Shown one piece after another: positions 42,425 through 54,300 of a stretch of 64,000 nt of DNA; positions within the stretch are counted from its first letter, which is position 1; every line of letters starts with the position of its first letter. The stretch spans positions 620,001 to 684,000 of the forward strand of contig JAIVFI010000015.1 in the NCBI GenBank assembly GCA_025558095.1, read 5' to 3'. This DNA comes from Hyaloraphidium curvatum (Eukaryota > Monoblepharomycota > Hyaloraphidiomycetes > Hyaloraphidiales > Hyaloraphidiaceae). The position numbers and the translations under genes were made by a program. The notes below the pieces were generated by a model. It was not told the origin of the DNA, did no database searches, and saw only the letters and a program-made list of their open reading frames with translations.

Positions 42425-43095
42425 TGAGTTTCTCTGGCGAACGAAACACCAGCGTTAGATAACACTCGAGCGACCGTCACGCTCCAACAAAGTCAAAGGA
42501 GCCATAGATTCAGCAGCGACCGGCTAATCGGGCCCAGAGCCTTGTTGTCGCTTCGCAGCCAGACTGCCTCGGAGCCCCTCGCGCCCAGGCAGAGCCAAAC
42601 GACCTCCGCAGCACCAGATCTTCAAGCCATCGGCTATCTTGCTCCACGATTCTACCGCCTGACCCCGCTGTCCGCGCCTACGCACCTAGAATCGCGTTCC
42701 GCGAGCTGCGGACGTCCGTCTCCGTCTGCTGCCCAACCAGGAGCGGGCGGCTCGACTGCGGCGGGCCTTTGCCGCTGCCTCCATGTGGAGGCGACCCCGC
42801 GGCTTGACCCGCAGCGTGTCCGCGGTCCGCCATCGCGGGAGAGCGCCCGAGCCTCCCCTTCTTCGCTTTTGAGAGTGGAGGCGGGGCACGCCGCGCGACG
42901 CGCAACACAACGTGAGATGAATCTCGCGAATCACGACCCATCGGCAAACCAGCAGACACCGCATTGCAAGATAAACTACTCTAAAGACTGGATTTACTCA
43001 AGCTTGAACTGGATGCACCCGCAAACACGCTGTATTTCGATGACACTGCAAAGCCCCGATCGCAACCACGCTGAAGCGTCTCTGAGTTCGCCATT
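42425..43095. promoter_or_regulatory. Intergenic region upstream of the SUMO ligase gene
   Basis: This 671-nt gap carries the 5' leader and promoter of the SUMO ligase gene and the 3' flank of the prominin-like gene, both on the minus strand. Frames here are short and give Arg/Ser-rich products. No gene, RNA or repeat is supported. Confidence 0.4.
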
Positions 43096-46000
43096 CTAGA
43101 TCTTGGCAGGGTCGACCACGGGAACCGCGGATGCAGGAGCGGTGATCTCGATCGTGGCCGGCGCGGGAACAGGCGCAGCAACCTCGAGCGCACCGGGCGC
43201 CGCGGCCGTGACCTGCACGGGGGGGTACGCCGCCGGAGCCGCAGCGGGCATACTGTAGTCCGCCATGGGAGCTGGAGCAGCGCCGTTGGTTGCCAACTTG
43301 GCATCGTAGCCTCCGACGGCGCCCCAGTCCGCGCCGTGCTCCACGTTGTTCTGCTTCTGCTGGTCCGAGAGAATGTACTTCTCCGCCGTCTCCGAGGCCA
43401 TGGGCTTCTCGCGGCCAAACCAGCGCCAGGCCTCGTCGGTGTCCCAGACCTTCTTGAGAGCGTAGAACAGCAAGAGAGTGCCCACAGTCCAGATGAAAGC
43501 GACTATCAAGAAGCCAAACCACAGTTCATCGTTGGCCCGGAGCACCCCCTCGCATACCGCGTTCTGGAGCACGTATGTGTCCTGGATGATGTTCCTGCAG
43601 GCCGTCAAACTCAAGAGCAGCGCCTGGGTGGACTCAGCAAAGGAGCTGAAGGCCTGGGTCACGGGGTCCAGGCCGTTGGCGACAAAGTTCTGGGCCTCCG
43701 CAGACACGAGACGGAGCGTAGTGTTGGCCAGGTCCGTCGCACCCCCCTTGAGCGCCGTCAGGTTCTCCTCGAGGCTCGCGACGGATGCATCCAGACTGTT
43801 CGCGTTGGAGAGGACGGCGGACTGCGCCGTGCGGTACGAAGCGCCCTGGGCCGCATCGATGCCGTTCCAGTCCGTGTTTAGCGTGCCGGCGGTCTGCTGC
43901 AGCAGCGTCTCGGCCTCCGCAACCCGCGCAGGGTTCGAGGACTGCGCACGGCCCGCGGTGCCACCGGGAGCTGCGAGACCGGGAAGCTGCCCGGTGGCAC
44001 CAACCTGTGCCGTAGTGTACGCATCCGCACTGGCCTGGTTCACGAGGGGCTTGGTGACCTGCCTTATCACAACTTTGGTCGAGTCGATGGCCAGATCAAC
44101 GGCAGCGTTGACGTATTCGAGACCTGCGAAAGTGCCAATACGGGGATTAGTGGACCGTTCGACGGCGTACTGGGACTGCTACAGACCCTGGTTCACAAGC
44201 CCCGGCACGCGCCCGATGCCGGCGTTGACAGCCTGGCCAACGGTCGCGTTGTTGCTCGCTGCCGCAACAACGCGGTCCAGCGCCGTCTGAACGTTGGTCA
44301 GGGTCGCGGGGTCAAGACCAACGTTGATGCCGGCCTGAAGGAGCGACCGGGCGACGTCGACGGCAACCTGCAGGCCGTTGGTGCCTGCCGCACATTCCGA
44401 GCGCGCGAGGCGGAAGGCGTCGACGTGGGCCTTCACGAGGTTCGTGCCCGCCACCTGGTTGATCGTGGGCAGGAGCGCCTCAAGGTTGTCCTGCTGCACC
44501 GCAGCACAGGCGGCGCCGACAGAGACACCAATCGCCAGATAGAGCGCAGCAACAATGAAGCAGATGATGCCCAGGGCGAAGCTGGCCAGGAGACAGCTGA
44601 TGAAGGGGTCAGTGACGTCCAAGTGGATGGTCAAGAAGAACCCACTGTCCTGCCCAGCGAGGGCTCTTTGCGAACATGGCGATGAAGATCACCAGCAGGC
44701 ACAAGGCGCTGAGCCCGGCGGCGACGTATGTGAGGATGCTCCGGGCCGTGTCGATCCTGGCGAGGAAACCGATGACGTTGTCAAACTGCTGCGCGGCGGT
44801 GTCGAGGTCGTCGGAGATGGGCACGACGCTGGACTGGTACGTGTTGCTCAGGTTGGCGATGGATCCCTGGACCTGGGGAAGCAGGTTCTCCTGAGCGGCT
44901 GTTCCCGCTGGTCAGCAATCGTTCCTCAAGGCACCGATCTGATCAGACACCTACCCGTCACGCTGTTGTTCACGGCCTGCTGGATGGTCCTTGCGAGGTT
45001 CTCGCCACTGTAGTTGGCAAGCCTCCTTTCCATCTCGGCCAGCGCTCCGTTCAACCCCGCAGACGCGTTCCCCAGGAAGGCAAACATTTCGTCAGTGGCG
45101 TTCTTGACCTTCGCGGGAGGGTTGAGAGGGGCATTCGGGAAGGCCACGGGGGGCTGGAGGCGGTAGGTATCGGTGCTCCCCGGGAAGTTGATCGGTCCGT
45201 TCAGGCCATCGCGCCCGCGCTGGTTGAAGCCCGTCGCGGACTGGTTGAGCGCCCCGTAAGTGGTCTCCAGCCCGCCGGATGCGGTCTGCAGCGCGGTGGT
45301 GTAGCCGTTCACGCTGCCCGAGGCCGTCTTGGCGCCCCCGACGGACGCCTCGATCGCGTTGACCTCGGGGGTGATGCCCACGGTCACGGCCGTCACGTTG
45401 AAGTTCTGCGCGAGCCCGGTCATGGCGAGGCGCACAGTGTCGTTGAGATCTACGCGAGAATAAAGGTCAGAGATGGTCTCTTGCCGGGCAAGGCGGCTCC
45501 CTCACCTTGAAGCATGAAGTTCACGACCGGCCCGATCCCGAGAATCTTGATCTGCGCCAGCAGAAACAGGTCCTCCTCCGCCTGCTTCGCCACGTTCAGG
45601 TTCTGCGTGAACTCGATGTTGCCGTGGATGATGAGGACCAGCGACCACAGGCCAAAGGCCAGGGTCGCGAGGAGGACCAGAATAGGGAACCAGAGCCGCT
45701 TGCAGCTGAAAGGTTTGTACATCGACTTTGGCCGCTCGACGAATCGCTTGACGAGCGCCGGGTGTATCTTGGCGCACATGTAGATGCCGATGGGGATGAA
45801 CACGCCCGCGATGACGAAGAGGATGGCGGCGAAGATGATGGCGGGGTAAAAGAGGTCCCAGACCTGCCGCGGAGAGGGGTCAGGGAGGCCGACGACCCTC
45901 CGCAGGGCGACCGACCTGCTGGGCCGTCAACGCCTGGTTCGGCGCGAGCGCCAGGTCCCGCATGAGCTTCTGGCGCAGGTCGCGGGCGCCGTACGAGAAG

Positions 46001-46195
46001 TCGGGTGAGTACTCGGCCGCCAGATAGCCATCTTTTTGGGCCAGGGCCTCGCGGCGCGCGGCGGTGAACTTGGTCGCAACTGCGGAGGGTCAGGAAGGGC
46101 GCGGACCCCCGGGGGCCGCACCCACAGCTGAGGGTCCGGTTCGCGAACGAAATCGTATTGTTGACGCTCCCGTAGGTGTCCGTAATGTAGCCCAT
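43096..46195 (-). CDS. Prominin-like five-TM surface protein, seven exons
   Basis: Exons are 46195-46126, 46079-45916, 45863-45506, 45449-44955, 44907-44646, 44596-44187 and 44123-43096, giving 928 aa. The five hydrophobic segments are LFYPAIIFAAILFVIAG, WFPILVLLATLAFGLWSLV, ILTYVAAGLSALCLLVIF, LGIICFIVAALYLAIGVSV and LWFGFLIVAFIWTVGTLLL. Two large loops of about 200 and 250 residues, rich in Asn, Thr and Ala, separate TM2-TM3 and TM4-TM5. This is the topology of prominins, Tweety-type channels and fungal Prm1. The cytosolic C-terminus is Pro/Ala-rich. The N-terminus MGYITDTYGSVNNTISF lacks a clear signal peptide, so a 5' exon may be missing. I call it prominin-like by topology, not by a diagnostic motif. 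Confidence 0.72.
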
Positions 46196-46422
46196 CGTGC
46201 CGGACCGACGGGAGGTGGAGCACGATGGGAAAGAAAGTTGCTTCGGTCCCTGAATCGCGGCCGCCGCCGCCCGACGAGCCCCTGTGGCTGAGCAGTCTGT
46301 CCCCCGGCCTCGACCCCAAGCCTCAACGATAAGCCCCGACGCTTCCCGGTGCTGGACCGCATTCAAACCAAGCCCAGGCCATTGATGCAAAGACTGGCAT
46401 CGCGTCGGCGTGCGGCGGTGCA

Positions 46423-47480
46423 CTACAGAGCCGTTCCGCACGACGGGCACGCACCCTCCCTCGAGAACCATTCCGCGCCGCAGGCGGCGTGGCAGGCGTG
46501 CCGGCACGGCAGACACCACGCCTTGACTCCGGATGGAAGCGAGACCATGCAAAGAGCGCAGGTGGAACCGGCGTCGGGCTTGCCAGAACGCACGCGTCGG
46601 AGCTGCTCGGCGGAAGCGCCTGTCGAACTCCGCACCGGAACGCCGACTATAGCGAGGCGCAGAAAAATCAGGCAGTTAGTGATCCTGAACAGATCAACGC
46701 AAATCCAAGTCATGACGGCTCACCGTAGAGACCCGGCAGAGCGGTGCCGTTCGATATCCACGGCATCCACGGCGCCGTCCATGACACGTCGTCACCGGTC
46801 CATTGCTCTTCTCTTTGCTCCGCACCATCCTTGCCGCGTCCTTTGCTATTCTTAGTTCCCTTGGCTTGCTGACTGGCCTCCTGGGACGCCTGCGGCTGGC
46901 CGTTCTGACCGATCGCCCCAAGGGAAGGCTTGGTGCTTTTCCCCCCCCTTATTCTGTCCAGCTCAGCCTGCAGCCGCGCCAACTCCTCGTTGTGGTAATC
47001 TTCGTCACCGCGGCACTCAGCCAGCACTGTCCGGCTCCCTGGGGCATTGGTGATCACGAAGCGCAGCACAGCCGTTCTGATCTGCGTGAGCTTCGTCAGC
47101 TCGCTCAGGCGCCGGGAGATCTCGGCCAGACGCGAAGAATCGTCCGCTTCCGACACGAATTCGTCCCGGCGGAGAGGGAGAGCGAGGCGGCGGAACGTGA
47201 GGATCAGGGAATGGAGGTCCGCCAAAGGAGAGAAGTGCCCCGCCGTGGGCTGTTGGGGGACTGCCGTGTCTTCCGTGCCGCCCGAGGGTTGCTCATCCCG
47301 GTCGGCTGTGCACGGCTCGCTGTCCTCGCGGCCCGAATCGGCGGAACGCTTGGACTGGGTCTTCTCCGCGGCACCCGGCACGACGATGGAGAGCGCGGGC
47401 GGCGTCGTCCGCCGAACAGGCTTCGCGGCAGCTTCCTCGTCGAGAGAAAAGGGTATGGAGGGGTAGGGGAGGCAGGACAT
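46423..47480 (-). CDS. RING-finger protein (probable E3 ubiquitin ligase)
   Basis: Exons are 47480-46724 and 46646-46423, giving 326 aa. The intron (77 nt) contains CACTAAC, a near-perfect fungal branch point, and rejoins LPGLYVGVPVRSSTG. The C-terminus is a RING-type finger: CALC, WCLPCRHACHAAC and CPSC, ending five residues before the stop. The middle has a helical region (LAEISRRLSELTKLTQIRTA). The front is polar and probably disordered. RING proteins pass ubiquitin from an E2 to a target; no substrate domain is recognisable here. The DUF924 gene is divergent, about 145 nt away. Confidence 0.85.
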
Positions 47481-47624
47481 CTCTGCGGAGGGAGGACGCG
47501 TCTGTTTTGCACCACCCAGTGACGCGAATCACCGGTCGGCCTGCAAGCCTGCACCGCGTAGAACACAGCGCTCTCCCGCACAGCGCCGGCCACTCCCTCT
47601 ACTGCTGGAGAGCGCGTTGCAAAG

Positions 47625-48272
47625 ATGGTGTCCACGCAGCTTTCTCAGCCCGAATGGCAGCCCTTCTTCGATTTCTGGTTTCCCACGGCGCTCGAAACCT
47701 CCTCGTCCGCTGAAGACCACGGAGCCCACTTTCGCCGCTGGTTCGCTGGCGGCACCACCCAAGGCCTGCAGCAGTTCGCCGACCTCCTCGTCGGGGCCCG
47801 ACACGGCCAGCTAGACTCATGGACTGCCGATCCCGAGGGCCACCTCGCGCTCGTCGTCCTGCTCGACCAAGCTCCGCGCGGCCTGTTTGCGGGGAGCCCC
47901 GAAGCCTATGCCTGCGACTCCAAGGCGTGCAGCCTGGCGAACATGATGCTTGCAAACGGCAGCTACGACAAGCTGCATCGCCCGTGGCACAAGACATTCG
48001 TCGGCGTCGCGCTCGCGCACTGCGAGGGACCAGACCACCTCGAGAGGCTGAATGTCGCCGTGGAGCTCGCCGATGCAATCGCAGCCGAAGGTTCGGAAGC
48101 TTTGCGCGGGATTTACGAGCATTCGGCGCGACAGGCACACGGTCACAGGGAGGTGATCGCAAGGTTCGGGCGGTTTCCTCACAGGAACGCGGTGCTGGGG
48201 CGCGAGTCGACGGATGAGGAAGAGGAGTACCTGGAGAAGGGAGATTTCGTGTTCAACCGGCCGCTTCCTTGA
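47625..48272 (+). CDS. DUF924 family protein
   Basis: A single exon of 215 aa. The family pattern is complete: FFDFWFPTA at the start, HFRRWFAGGT, ALVVLLDQAPRGLFAGSPEAYACD, HRPWHKTFVGVALAHCEG, HREVIARFGRFPHRNAVLGR and the final EEEYLEKGDF. DUF924 is an all-helical TPR-like family common in bacteria and scattered in fungi; its function is unknown. The absence of introns in an intron-rich neighbourhood and the bacterial distribution of the family would fit an old transfer, but this is only an inference. Confidence 0.9.
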   Translation: MVSTQLSQPEWQPFFDFWFPTALETSSSAEDHGAHFRRWFAGGTTQGLQQFADLLVGARHGQLDSWTADPEGHLALVVLLDQAPRGLFAGSPEAYACDSKACSLANMMLANGSYDKLHRPWHKTFVGVALAHCEGPDHLERLNVAVELADAIAAEGSEALRGIYEHSARQAHGHREVIARFGRFPHRNAVLGRESTDEEEEYLEKGDFVFNRPLP

Positions 48273-48578
48273 TCGTCGCCTCGCGGTGCTGCTGCATGGA
48301 ACGGGACTGATCGAGGGTTGCGTGGTCCGGGCCCGGCTTGCGAGCTACACTGTCAATCCTAGATAAGAAAATCGTGCGGTAGCGCAATGTGAAGAGCGAA
48401 TTGATCATCCAAGATCTCCGACCTTGACGTAGCTCCGCCAATGTGGGAGGCGATGCGGCTCGGCGACCGATGATCGTTCGACGACGCCGCGCTCAGACAG
48501 TACTGCTTCCTTACGCAATTTTGCCACCTGCGCTACCAAAAGCCCAATCCGCTCCGGCCGTTGGCCAGCGGAGAGCGA
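48273..48578. other. Intergenic region
   Basis: This is 306 nt between two plus-strand genes, AT-richer at 48350-48420. No gene or regulatory site is supported. Confidence 0.3.
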
Positions 48579-49686
48579 ATGGCCGAGGAAGCTTCGTCCC
48601 CTGCAGCGGCGCCTGCGGACGGGCTGTACCGGCTCGTGCAACATGACCCGGACGACGAGCATTGTCCATGCGCTCTGACCTCTTGCTCTGGCCGTTTGGG
48701 CTTTGGGCCGGCGTCTCTCGGGGACTACAGTACGTGTTTCTCGTTCTTGCGGGATACTTTGCTTCGTACATTCTTTTTTGTATGGACACCGCTAGTCACT
48801 TTCGGAGACCAGCTCTGGTCCGTATGGTGGTGGTAGTGGTAGTGGTAGGATGGGGGCAAGGAGCGCTTCTTGGGGTTGGTTTTCGTGGGTTTTCAGTCTG
48901 CATAGCCGGGCCCTCGATTTGGCCTTGGCAAATCTTCTTTGCCGGTTCAGCTTCCTGTTCGAAGCCAGCAGGCGGGAATCACGGCGCCCTGTCTGGCAAA
49001 GGAGCTGTACGTTCTCCATCATGCGTAGCTGATCCGGTTTGGCAAGGAAGGATCGTGCAGCTCACCTACGGCTCGGGTTACATTCTCGCCCGCGGACTTT
49101 TCATGCTGGTTCCGGCCTTCATCAACATTGTGAGCTCCTGGTACTTAGGTGCTGCTGGGGTACTGAATGTTGAACCAGATTGTCGGCAACTGCATCCCTT
49201 TGTACACCATCCTCTTTGTTACTACAAACGGCCTCTTGGTGGGCTTGAAAGTACTTCACGTGGCCGTGTGAAACGGAATCCTGGAAAGCCTGACGGACAA
49301 GTACCGGGATGCGCTGAGGACGGTCAGGGAAATGGCGCTGAGGTTGGCTTCCACGGACGGCGGCAGCGGGAAGCTCGGTGGCGGCTCTTTGGACGAAGGC
49401 GCGGCAGCATTGCTCTCGTACCAGGCGGCCGTGTTGGAATCCTACACGGATGTGGCGAGGTACAAGGCAAGACTGTTTGGGTTCGCGTTCAGCTACTCGT
49501 CTGCGAGGGCTCTGTGGGTACAGCACGCGTGGCATTAGCTCCTTGTCTGTCGCCTAATGTGCGCACGTATTTCTTAGGCTCGCCACGACGATCACGCTGC
49601 TAATTGCGGCGTACACGGTGCTCCGCGCTTCGGGCGCCTTTGTCACTTTGGAGACAGAGTGTCCAGCCATCAATGGTGCCGCCTAG
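48579..49686 (+). pseudogene. Decayed multi-pass membrane protein gene
   Basis: The likely start MAEEASSPAAAPADGLYRLV is followed by hydrophobic coding stretches in different frames, for example LLLWPFGLWAGVSRGLQYVF, LALANLLCRFSFLFEAS and LTYGSGYILARGLFMLVP. A clean intron (49130-49178) joins AFINI to IVGNCIPLYTILFVTT. The frame then hits TGA between VLHVAV and NGILESLTDKYRDALR, and stays open on both sides. A last intron (49514-49577, GTGGGT to TTAG) joins FAFSYSSARAL to LATTITLLIAAYTVLR, and TAG at 49684-49686 ends the gene. The C-terminal part resembles the C-terminal part of the gene at 58687. I do not know the family. With at least one nonsense codon and a probable frameshift near 48990-49040 it is likely dead. 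A GTGGTA microsatellite lies at about 48824-48850. Confidence 0.55.
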
Positions 49687-49889
49687 CAGATTCGGATGGA
49701 AAGATACAATCCGTATCCTCCTGATGCCTGATCGTTCCATTTTCTCGGGCATGAGCGGGAGTTGATGGAGGAGTGTGTTGCCGACGTTACTGTACTCCTC
49801 CGCGCACTCGATCTGCCGAACCGTCGCCCGCAACGTGGGAAGTGAGAACGTGTCGTTGGTCAACACGCAGTCACGCTTCAGACTCGTCC

Positions 49890-50483
49890 ATGGAGTTCGA
49901 CTACTTCTTCCTGACGCTCTCATCGGGCACCGCCAGAGCGTTCGCCGACTTGCTACGGCCGCTCCTGGCCGACGGGGAGGTCGCGGGCGGCGCACTGCTC
50001 GGCCTCTTTGCCCCGCAGCTCGGTTGGCACTTGCGCGAGGCCGCCGTGCTGATCCGCTGGGCGCCAGACGCGCCGGGACGCGAAAGCATCGCCGAGAAGA
50101 TCGCCGGGCTCCCGGGCGTCGCGTCGTCCGTGCGGCACCGGCTTTCGCCGCTCGCGCGTTTCGACGCGGACGCGCTGGCAAAGGGCGGGATCTTCGTGCA
50201 CCGCTGGTTCGACGTTGCCGAGGCCGACGTGGCGGAGTTCGTTGCCCTCTCCCAGTCGGCGTGGGCCGAGTTTGAGTCGCTCTTTGACGCGCGCGTATTC
50301 GGGCTGGCCGGCACCGACGGGGCGTCCGGCCAGAAGCGCATCCTTCTGCTCACTCGCTACGGGAGCCACGGCGTGTGGGAAGAGTCCAGGGATCCAAGCA
50401 CGTCGGCGATGGCCACGTTCATGCGGAGACAGTTGCTCACGAAGGACACATGGGCAGCGAGCTCGCTGCTCGTCGACGTCTGA
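49890..50483 (+). CDS. NIPSNAP family protein
   Basis: A single exon of 197 aa starting MEFDYFFLTLSSG. The C-terminal half has the NIPSNAP/ferredoxin-like barrel pattern: IFVHRWFDVAEADVAEFVAL, SAWAEFESLFDARVFGLAG and RILLLTRYGSHGVWEESRDP. The N-terminal half repeats a weaker version of the same fold (LLGLFAPQLGWHLREAAVLI). NIPSNAP proteins are associated with mitochondria in animals. Here no targeting peptide is obvious, and a metabolic or stress role cannot be assigned. Confidence 0.8.
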   Translation: MEFDYFFLTLSSGTARAFADLLRPLLADGEVAGGALLGLFAPQLGWHLREAAVLIRWAPDAPGRESIAEKIAGLPGVASSVRHRLSPLARFDADALAKGGIFVHRWFDVAEADVAEFVALSQSAWAEFESLFDARVFGLAGTDGASGQKRILLLTRYGSHGVWEESRDPSTSAMATFMRRQLLTKDTWAASSLLVDV

Positions 50484-50674
50484 ACTGCTGCGAAGGCCGC
50501 TGGAGCTCCTCTCGGACGGATGCTTGTTGTCGCGATGTGGATCGGATCGAATTGAGGGAGTTACTTGACCTGCATGTTGCCACTCCTTTTGTCCGGATTC
50601 TGTCCGGCCGCGCAGTCCCTCGTCTCGTGTCCGATCCACCTCCTTTTGGACACATCCGACGCACGCCCGCACCG

Positions 50675-51169
50675 ATGGAGCTCTCCCCCGGACTGAAAAA
50701 GGCCGCCGAGGAGCTCGCGCGCGCGGTCGCTTCCGGGGGCTCGCAGGCCGCGGCGATGCAGGCCTCGCAGGACGCCGTGGCGGAGCTTAGGAACATCCAC
50801 GGGCTGGCGCAGAAGCTCGTCGACGGGATTGCGGGCGTGGAAGAGGCGATCAAGGCCCAAACGAGGCAGCAGGCAATCCACTTCGCCATGGCGAACACGA
50901 CCAGGTTTCGTTCGAGTATCAGAAGGGTGATTCGGAGCCGCGGGACAGCTCCCGGCAAGTGGAGTGGTTCTTGGGCGTGTTCAACATTCGCAACAGCGCG
51001 GTCATTGCTGATGACTTGTACATTGGGGAGTCGCCGTACTTTGGCGTGACCGGTGCAACAAACGAGACACGCCAAGCGACGCGCTCTCCGATCAGCTTCA
51101 CTGGCTGCGGGCATCAAACCGGCTGTGAAGAAGAACCAGCAGGGACGGTGGATCATCTCTCTGCCTTGA
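50675..51169 (+). pseudogene. Uncharacterised helical protein with a frameshift
   Basis: The first frame from ATG 50675 gives a helical protein (LSPGLKKAAEELARAVA, QKLVDGIAGVEEAIKAQ) up to HFAMANT near 50895. Coding character then jumps one frame to VSFEYQKGDSEPRDSSRQ, VEWFLGVFNIRNSAV and LYIGESPYFGVT, with no possible intron at the jump. A short intron at 51053-51095 (43 nt) would join to ASLAAGIKPAVKKNQQGRW and a TGA at 51167-51169. One inserted or deleted base near 50895 explains the break. I do not recognise the family, so I cannot say whether the gene is dead or the base is an error. Confidence 0.5.
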
Positions 51170-51327
51170 CTGCAGATCTTAGGTGCTCGACGATGAATCT
51201 AGATGCAGGATATATGTCACAGCGGCGAACTAAGGCTACCATGTATACGGCGATCCAATCCAGCCATGTTCCAGCATTCCCCTTACGGACAGCAGATCTG
51301 CTGGGTCGTTTTGTCTGCGGTGCCGCG

Positions 51328-54300
51328 TCAGATCTCCAGTCCGGCCCCGAGCAAGACGTGAAACCCACAGGTGACCCGGCTCGTGAACGAGCACGAGACG
51401 CTCTGGCATCCCGTTAAACCGTTGAAGGTGACCTTGACGTTGAGCGTGTTGCCGGTTTGGGCCGGGGACAGCGAAGAGAGGTCGACCACCGGTGTCGGGG
51501 GCGGCAGCTGGAGGTTGGAGAAGCCCGGGAGGGGGACGTTGCCGGAGTCGAAGAAGGTGACGTTGACGCTCGTGACTGCGAGTATCCGGCCGTCAGCAAG
51601 GCGCGTGAACGGAGCAGGTGGGGACCCACAGGTGGCCGTCGGCGGCTTCATGCCCAGGAACTCCCACTTGTTCCACGACAGGAGCGTCTGCGTGCACTTG
51701 TCCGCATCCTGGAGCTGGATGGTGGCGAAATCAGGCGCGCCGCTGGACAGGGTGCCGCAGCCTTTGGTGGCCGTCTGCGGGTTGAACGTCCACTGCGGCG
51801 TTTCGGGATGATCAGGGCGAGGAAATCTGGGGCGTCGGATGACCCACGATGTTGCCCGCGTCTCCGTTGGCCCACCAGCAATCGGGCTTCTCCTTCCGAA
51901 TGGTGTATGTGCGGTAATAGCCGTCCTTGATCTCGGAGGACGGGGCAAAGCCATAGGCCGGGTAGTTCGGGCACGTCGCATCTGTGGCCATGTCGAAGCA
52001 GCACACGCCCGAGCCGCAGGGGAGGATGATCTTGGTGCCTAGTAGGTCGCCCGAAACGCCGGGCCAACGGAGGCCCGGGCTGAAGTTGGTGTTGAGCTCT
52101 GCGGGCGTAGCACAGGTCACGAATGGTTCGGAGGAGCGAGCGCAACTGGAACCCACGTTTGATGAAGTTCCCGCTCAGGTCAAAGCACGCAGGACTCGGC
52201 GAGGAAGCGTTCACGCCCATCGCTCCGCCGATGCACACTCCCGAGTCGATGGTTGCCGAGGTGCGGTAGGGGAAGAGATCCGAATACGTGTTGCCGTTGG
52301 ATTGGGCTCCTGCAGGGACCTTGACGGGCCACAGCCCCCCGCACTCATACGACGGGTCGTTGTTCGGGTCGACGCAGGCGATCAGGTCGTAGTCCACGTT
52401 CGTGCGGCCGGGCTGGAAGATGTAGATCTTGCCCCGAATCAGGCGCGTCCAGGCCGTGTTGACGCTCTGCTGCCGCCAGCCGGTGGGGTACTTGACGGGA
52501 ATCGGGTTCTCTGGGCACGGTTCCATGGTGGCTGTGTCGAAGCAGTGGAGAGCGTTGCGCTCGTCGTCCAGTCCGAAGCCATCGACATTGTTGATCTGGA
52601 CATGGAAATGGGCTGTCAGATACGACTCTGCGCATCGGCGCGGGCGACCCACGGCGTAAATCTTGGTCCCCACGATGGGCTGGCCGACGGGTCCCTGGTT
52701 GCTGCCCCCGAAGCCGGGCCGAGATCCGTACTGATCCCTCGACATCCTGAAGTTCCCGCACAAAACTGGAACGGACCCCAGAGCTCCTAGATCGACGCAA
52801 GTCACGGAGTTGTATCCCACGCCGCTGCTGTTTGACATGGTCCATTGCCACAGACGATTCGGTACGACCGGGTCCCACATGACGCGGGACTGCAGAGAAG
52901 TGACGATGCCAGGAAACTGCGTCGGGAATCCCCCGGGACAGCGGGTGCCGTCGCGGAGGAAACAGTCCACGCGCATCGGCACCTTGTGGTGGTAGACGTT
53001 GATGACGCGGGCCTCGTCGTCGGTGAAACCGACGTCCCAGCCGTCGCCGCCCGTGTTGGCGGTGAAGTCGACGCCCGGCGGCGTGATCGGGGAGTCGTTC
53101 TCCAGGATCGAGGTGCCGTTTGGCCCGGAAGTAGAGCCGTTGCCGTCGGGCACCACGGAGCAGGTCTTGGTTGCTGTGTACGAGGTCGTGGCCGTGCGCG
53201 TCGTCCTAGAAGTCGAGGTTTGGGTCCTGGTCCTGGTCCGGCTCTTGGTCGTGCTTGCTTTTGGGAGCGGCGGCGGCGGCGGGGGTGCAATTGGTAAGTC
53301 GGTGGTTGTCATTTTACGAGTGCTCGAAGTCCTCGTTCGCGACGCCGTCGTCGTTCGTGGGCTGTTCGTGCACTTGGCCGTGACGTTGGTGGTGACGGAA
53401 ACGCTGAGCAAGGCGGTCTTCAGGATTCTGTCCGGCGACGCTGCACCAGCGATCTGCGACCCACGTAGTGATGACCGGCGGCAAAGACGTGGTCTCCGTG
53501 ATAGTGGTGCCGGAATTTGATTCGGTAACTGTCACGACGGTGCCGTCGAAGTAGACTGGGCGAACGGATGTCAGGTTGGGCGGCAAGAGAGCTTGCTGCG
53601 GCGCAAGTGGAACCCACGCGTGCTGGTTCGGGTTTTCGTCGTGATTACGACGGTGTACGAGGTGCTCGTGTCGGGGAAGCTAGGTGGAAGATGCAAGAAT
53701 GCCGGAACAGCCGGTCGCAGCCAATCAGCGTGAGGTTGGGCCGAAAGCCCATCCCAAACTCACACGGTGAGGGTGCTTGTGGCGGATTTGATCTGGCCCG
53801 TGACCTGACGGAGTGAAAGACAGCAATCTGAGCGTTATGGAACGCGCGGCGGGGCAGCGGCTACGCACGGTCGTCGATGTTGTAACCGTTGTCTTGGAGA
53901 CCAGCGCCGAAGTCTTTGTGACCGTTGTCTTCTTAATCATTGTCGACTTGATCGTCTTTGTCGTCGTCCGTGTGCACCGAACCAACGACGTGCAAGCTGG
54001 GCACGCCGGGTTGACGTTGCTCCGCAGCCTGAGCTTGCGCCGTGCGCGAATACCCGGGCGCGGCGGAGGCGCCGCAAACACCTCGCGCTCCCCGCGCTCC
54101 CCGTCCAGCACGAACTCCGTGTCCACGGTCCAGCCGCTGTCGGCGACGTTGGTTTCTGGCAGCTCCGACCACGCGCCGCCGGCGTCCTGCGGCATCATTC
54201 GGCGGGCCAGGCCCGGGAGGGGCCGCAAAAGCGGAACGGGGTCCTGGCACTGAAAAGTGAGCGTGTCCGTCTGCGTGGAAGTGACCGTGAGCGTCGGCTT

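Noticed and set aside
48824-48850. GTGGTA/GTGGTG tandem run, possible minisatellite or regulatory repeat
   Set aside because: Only a few short imperfect units inside a decayed gene; no evidence of function.
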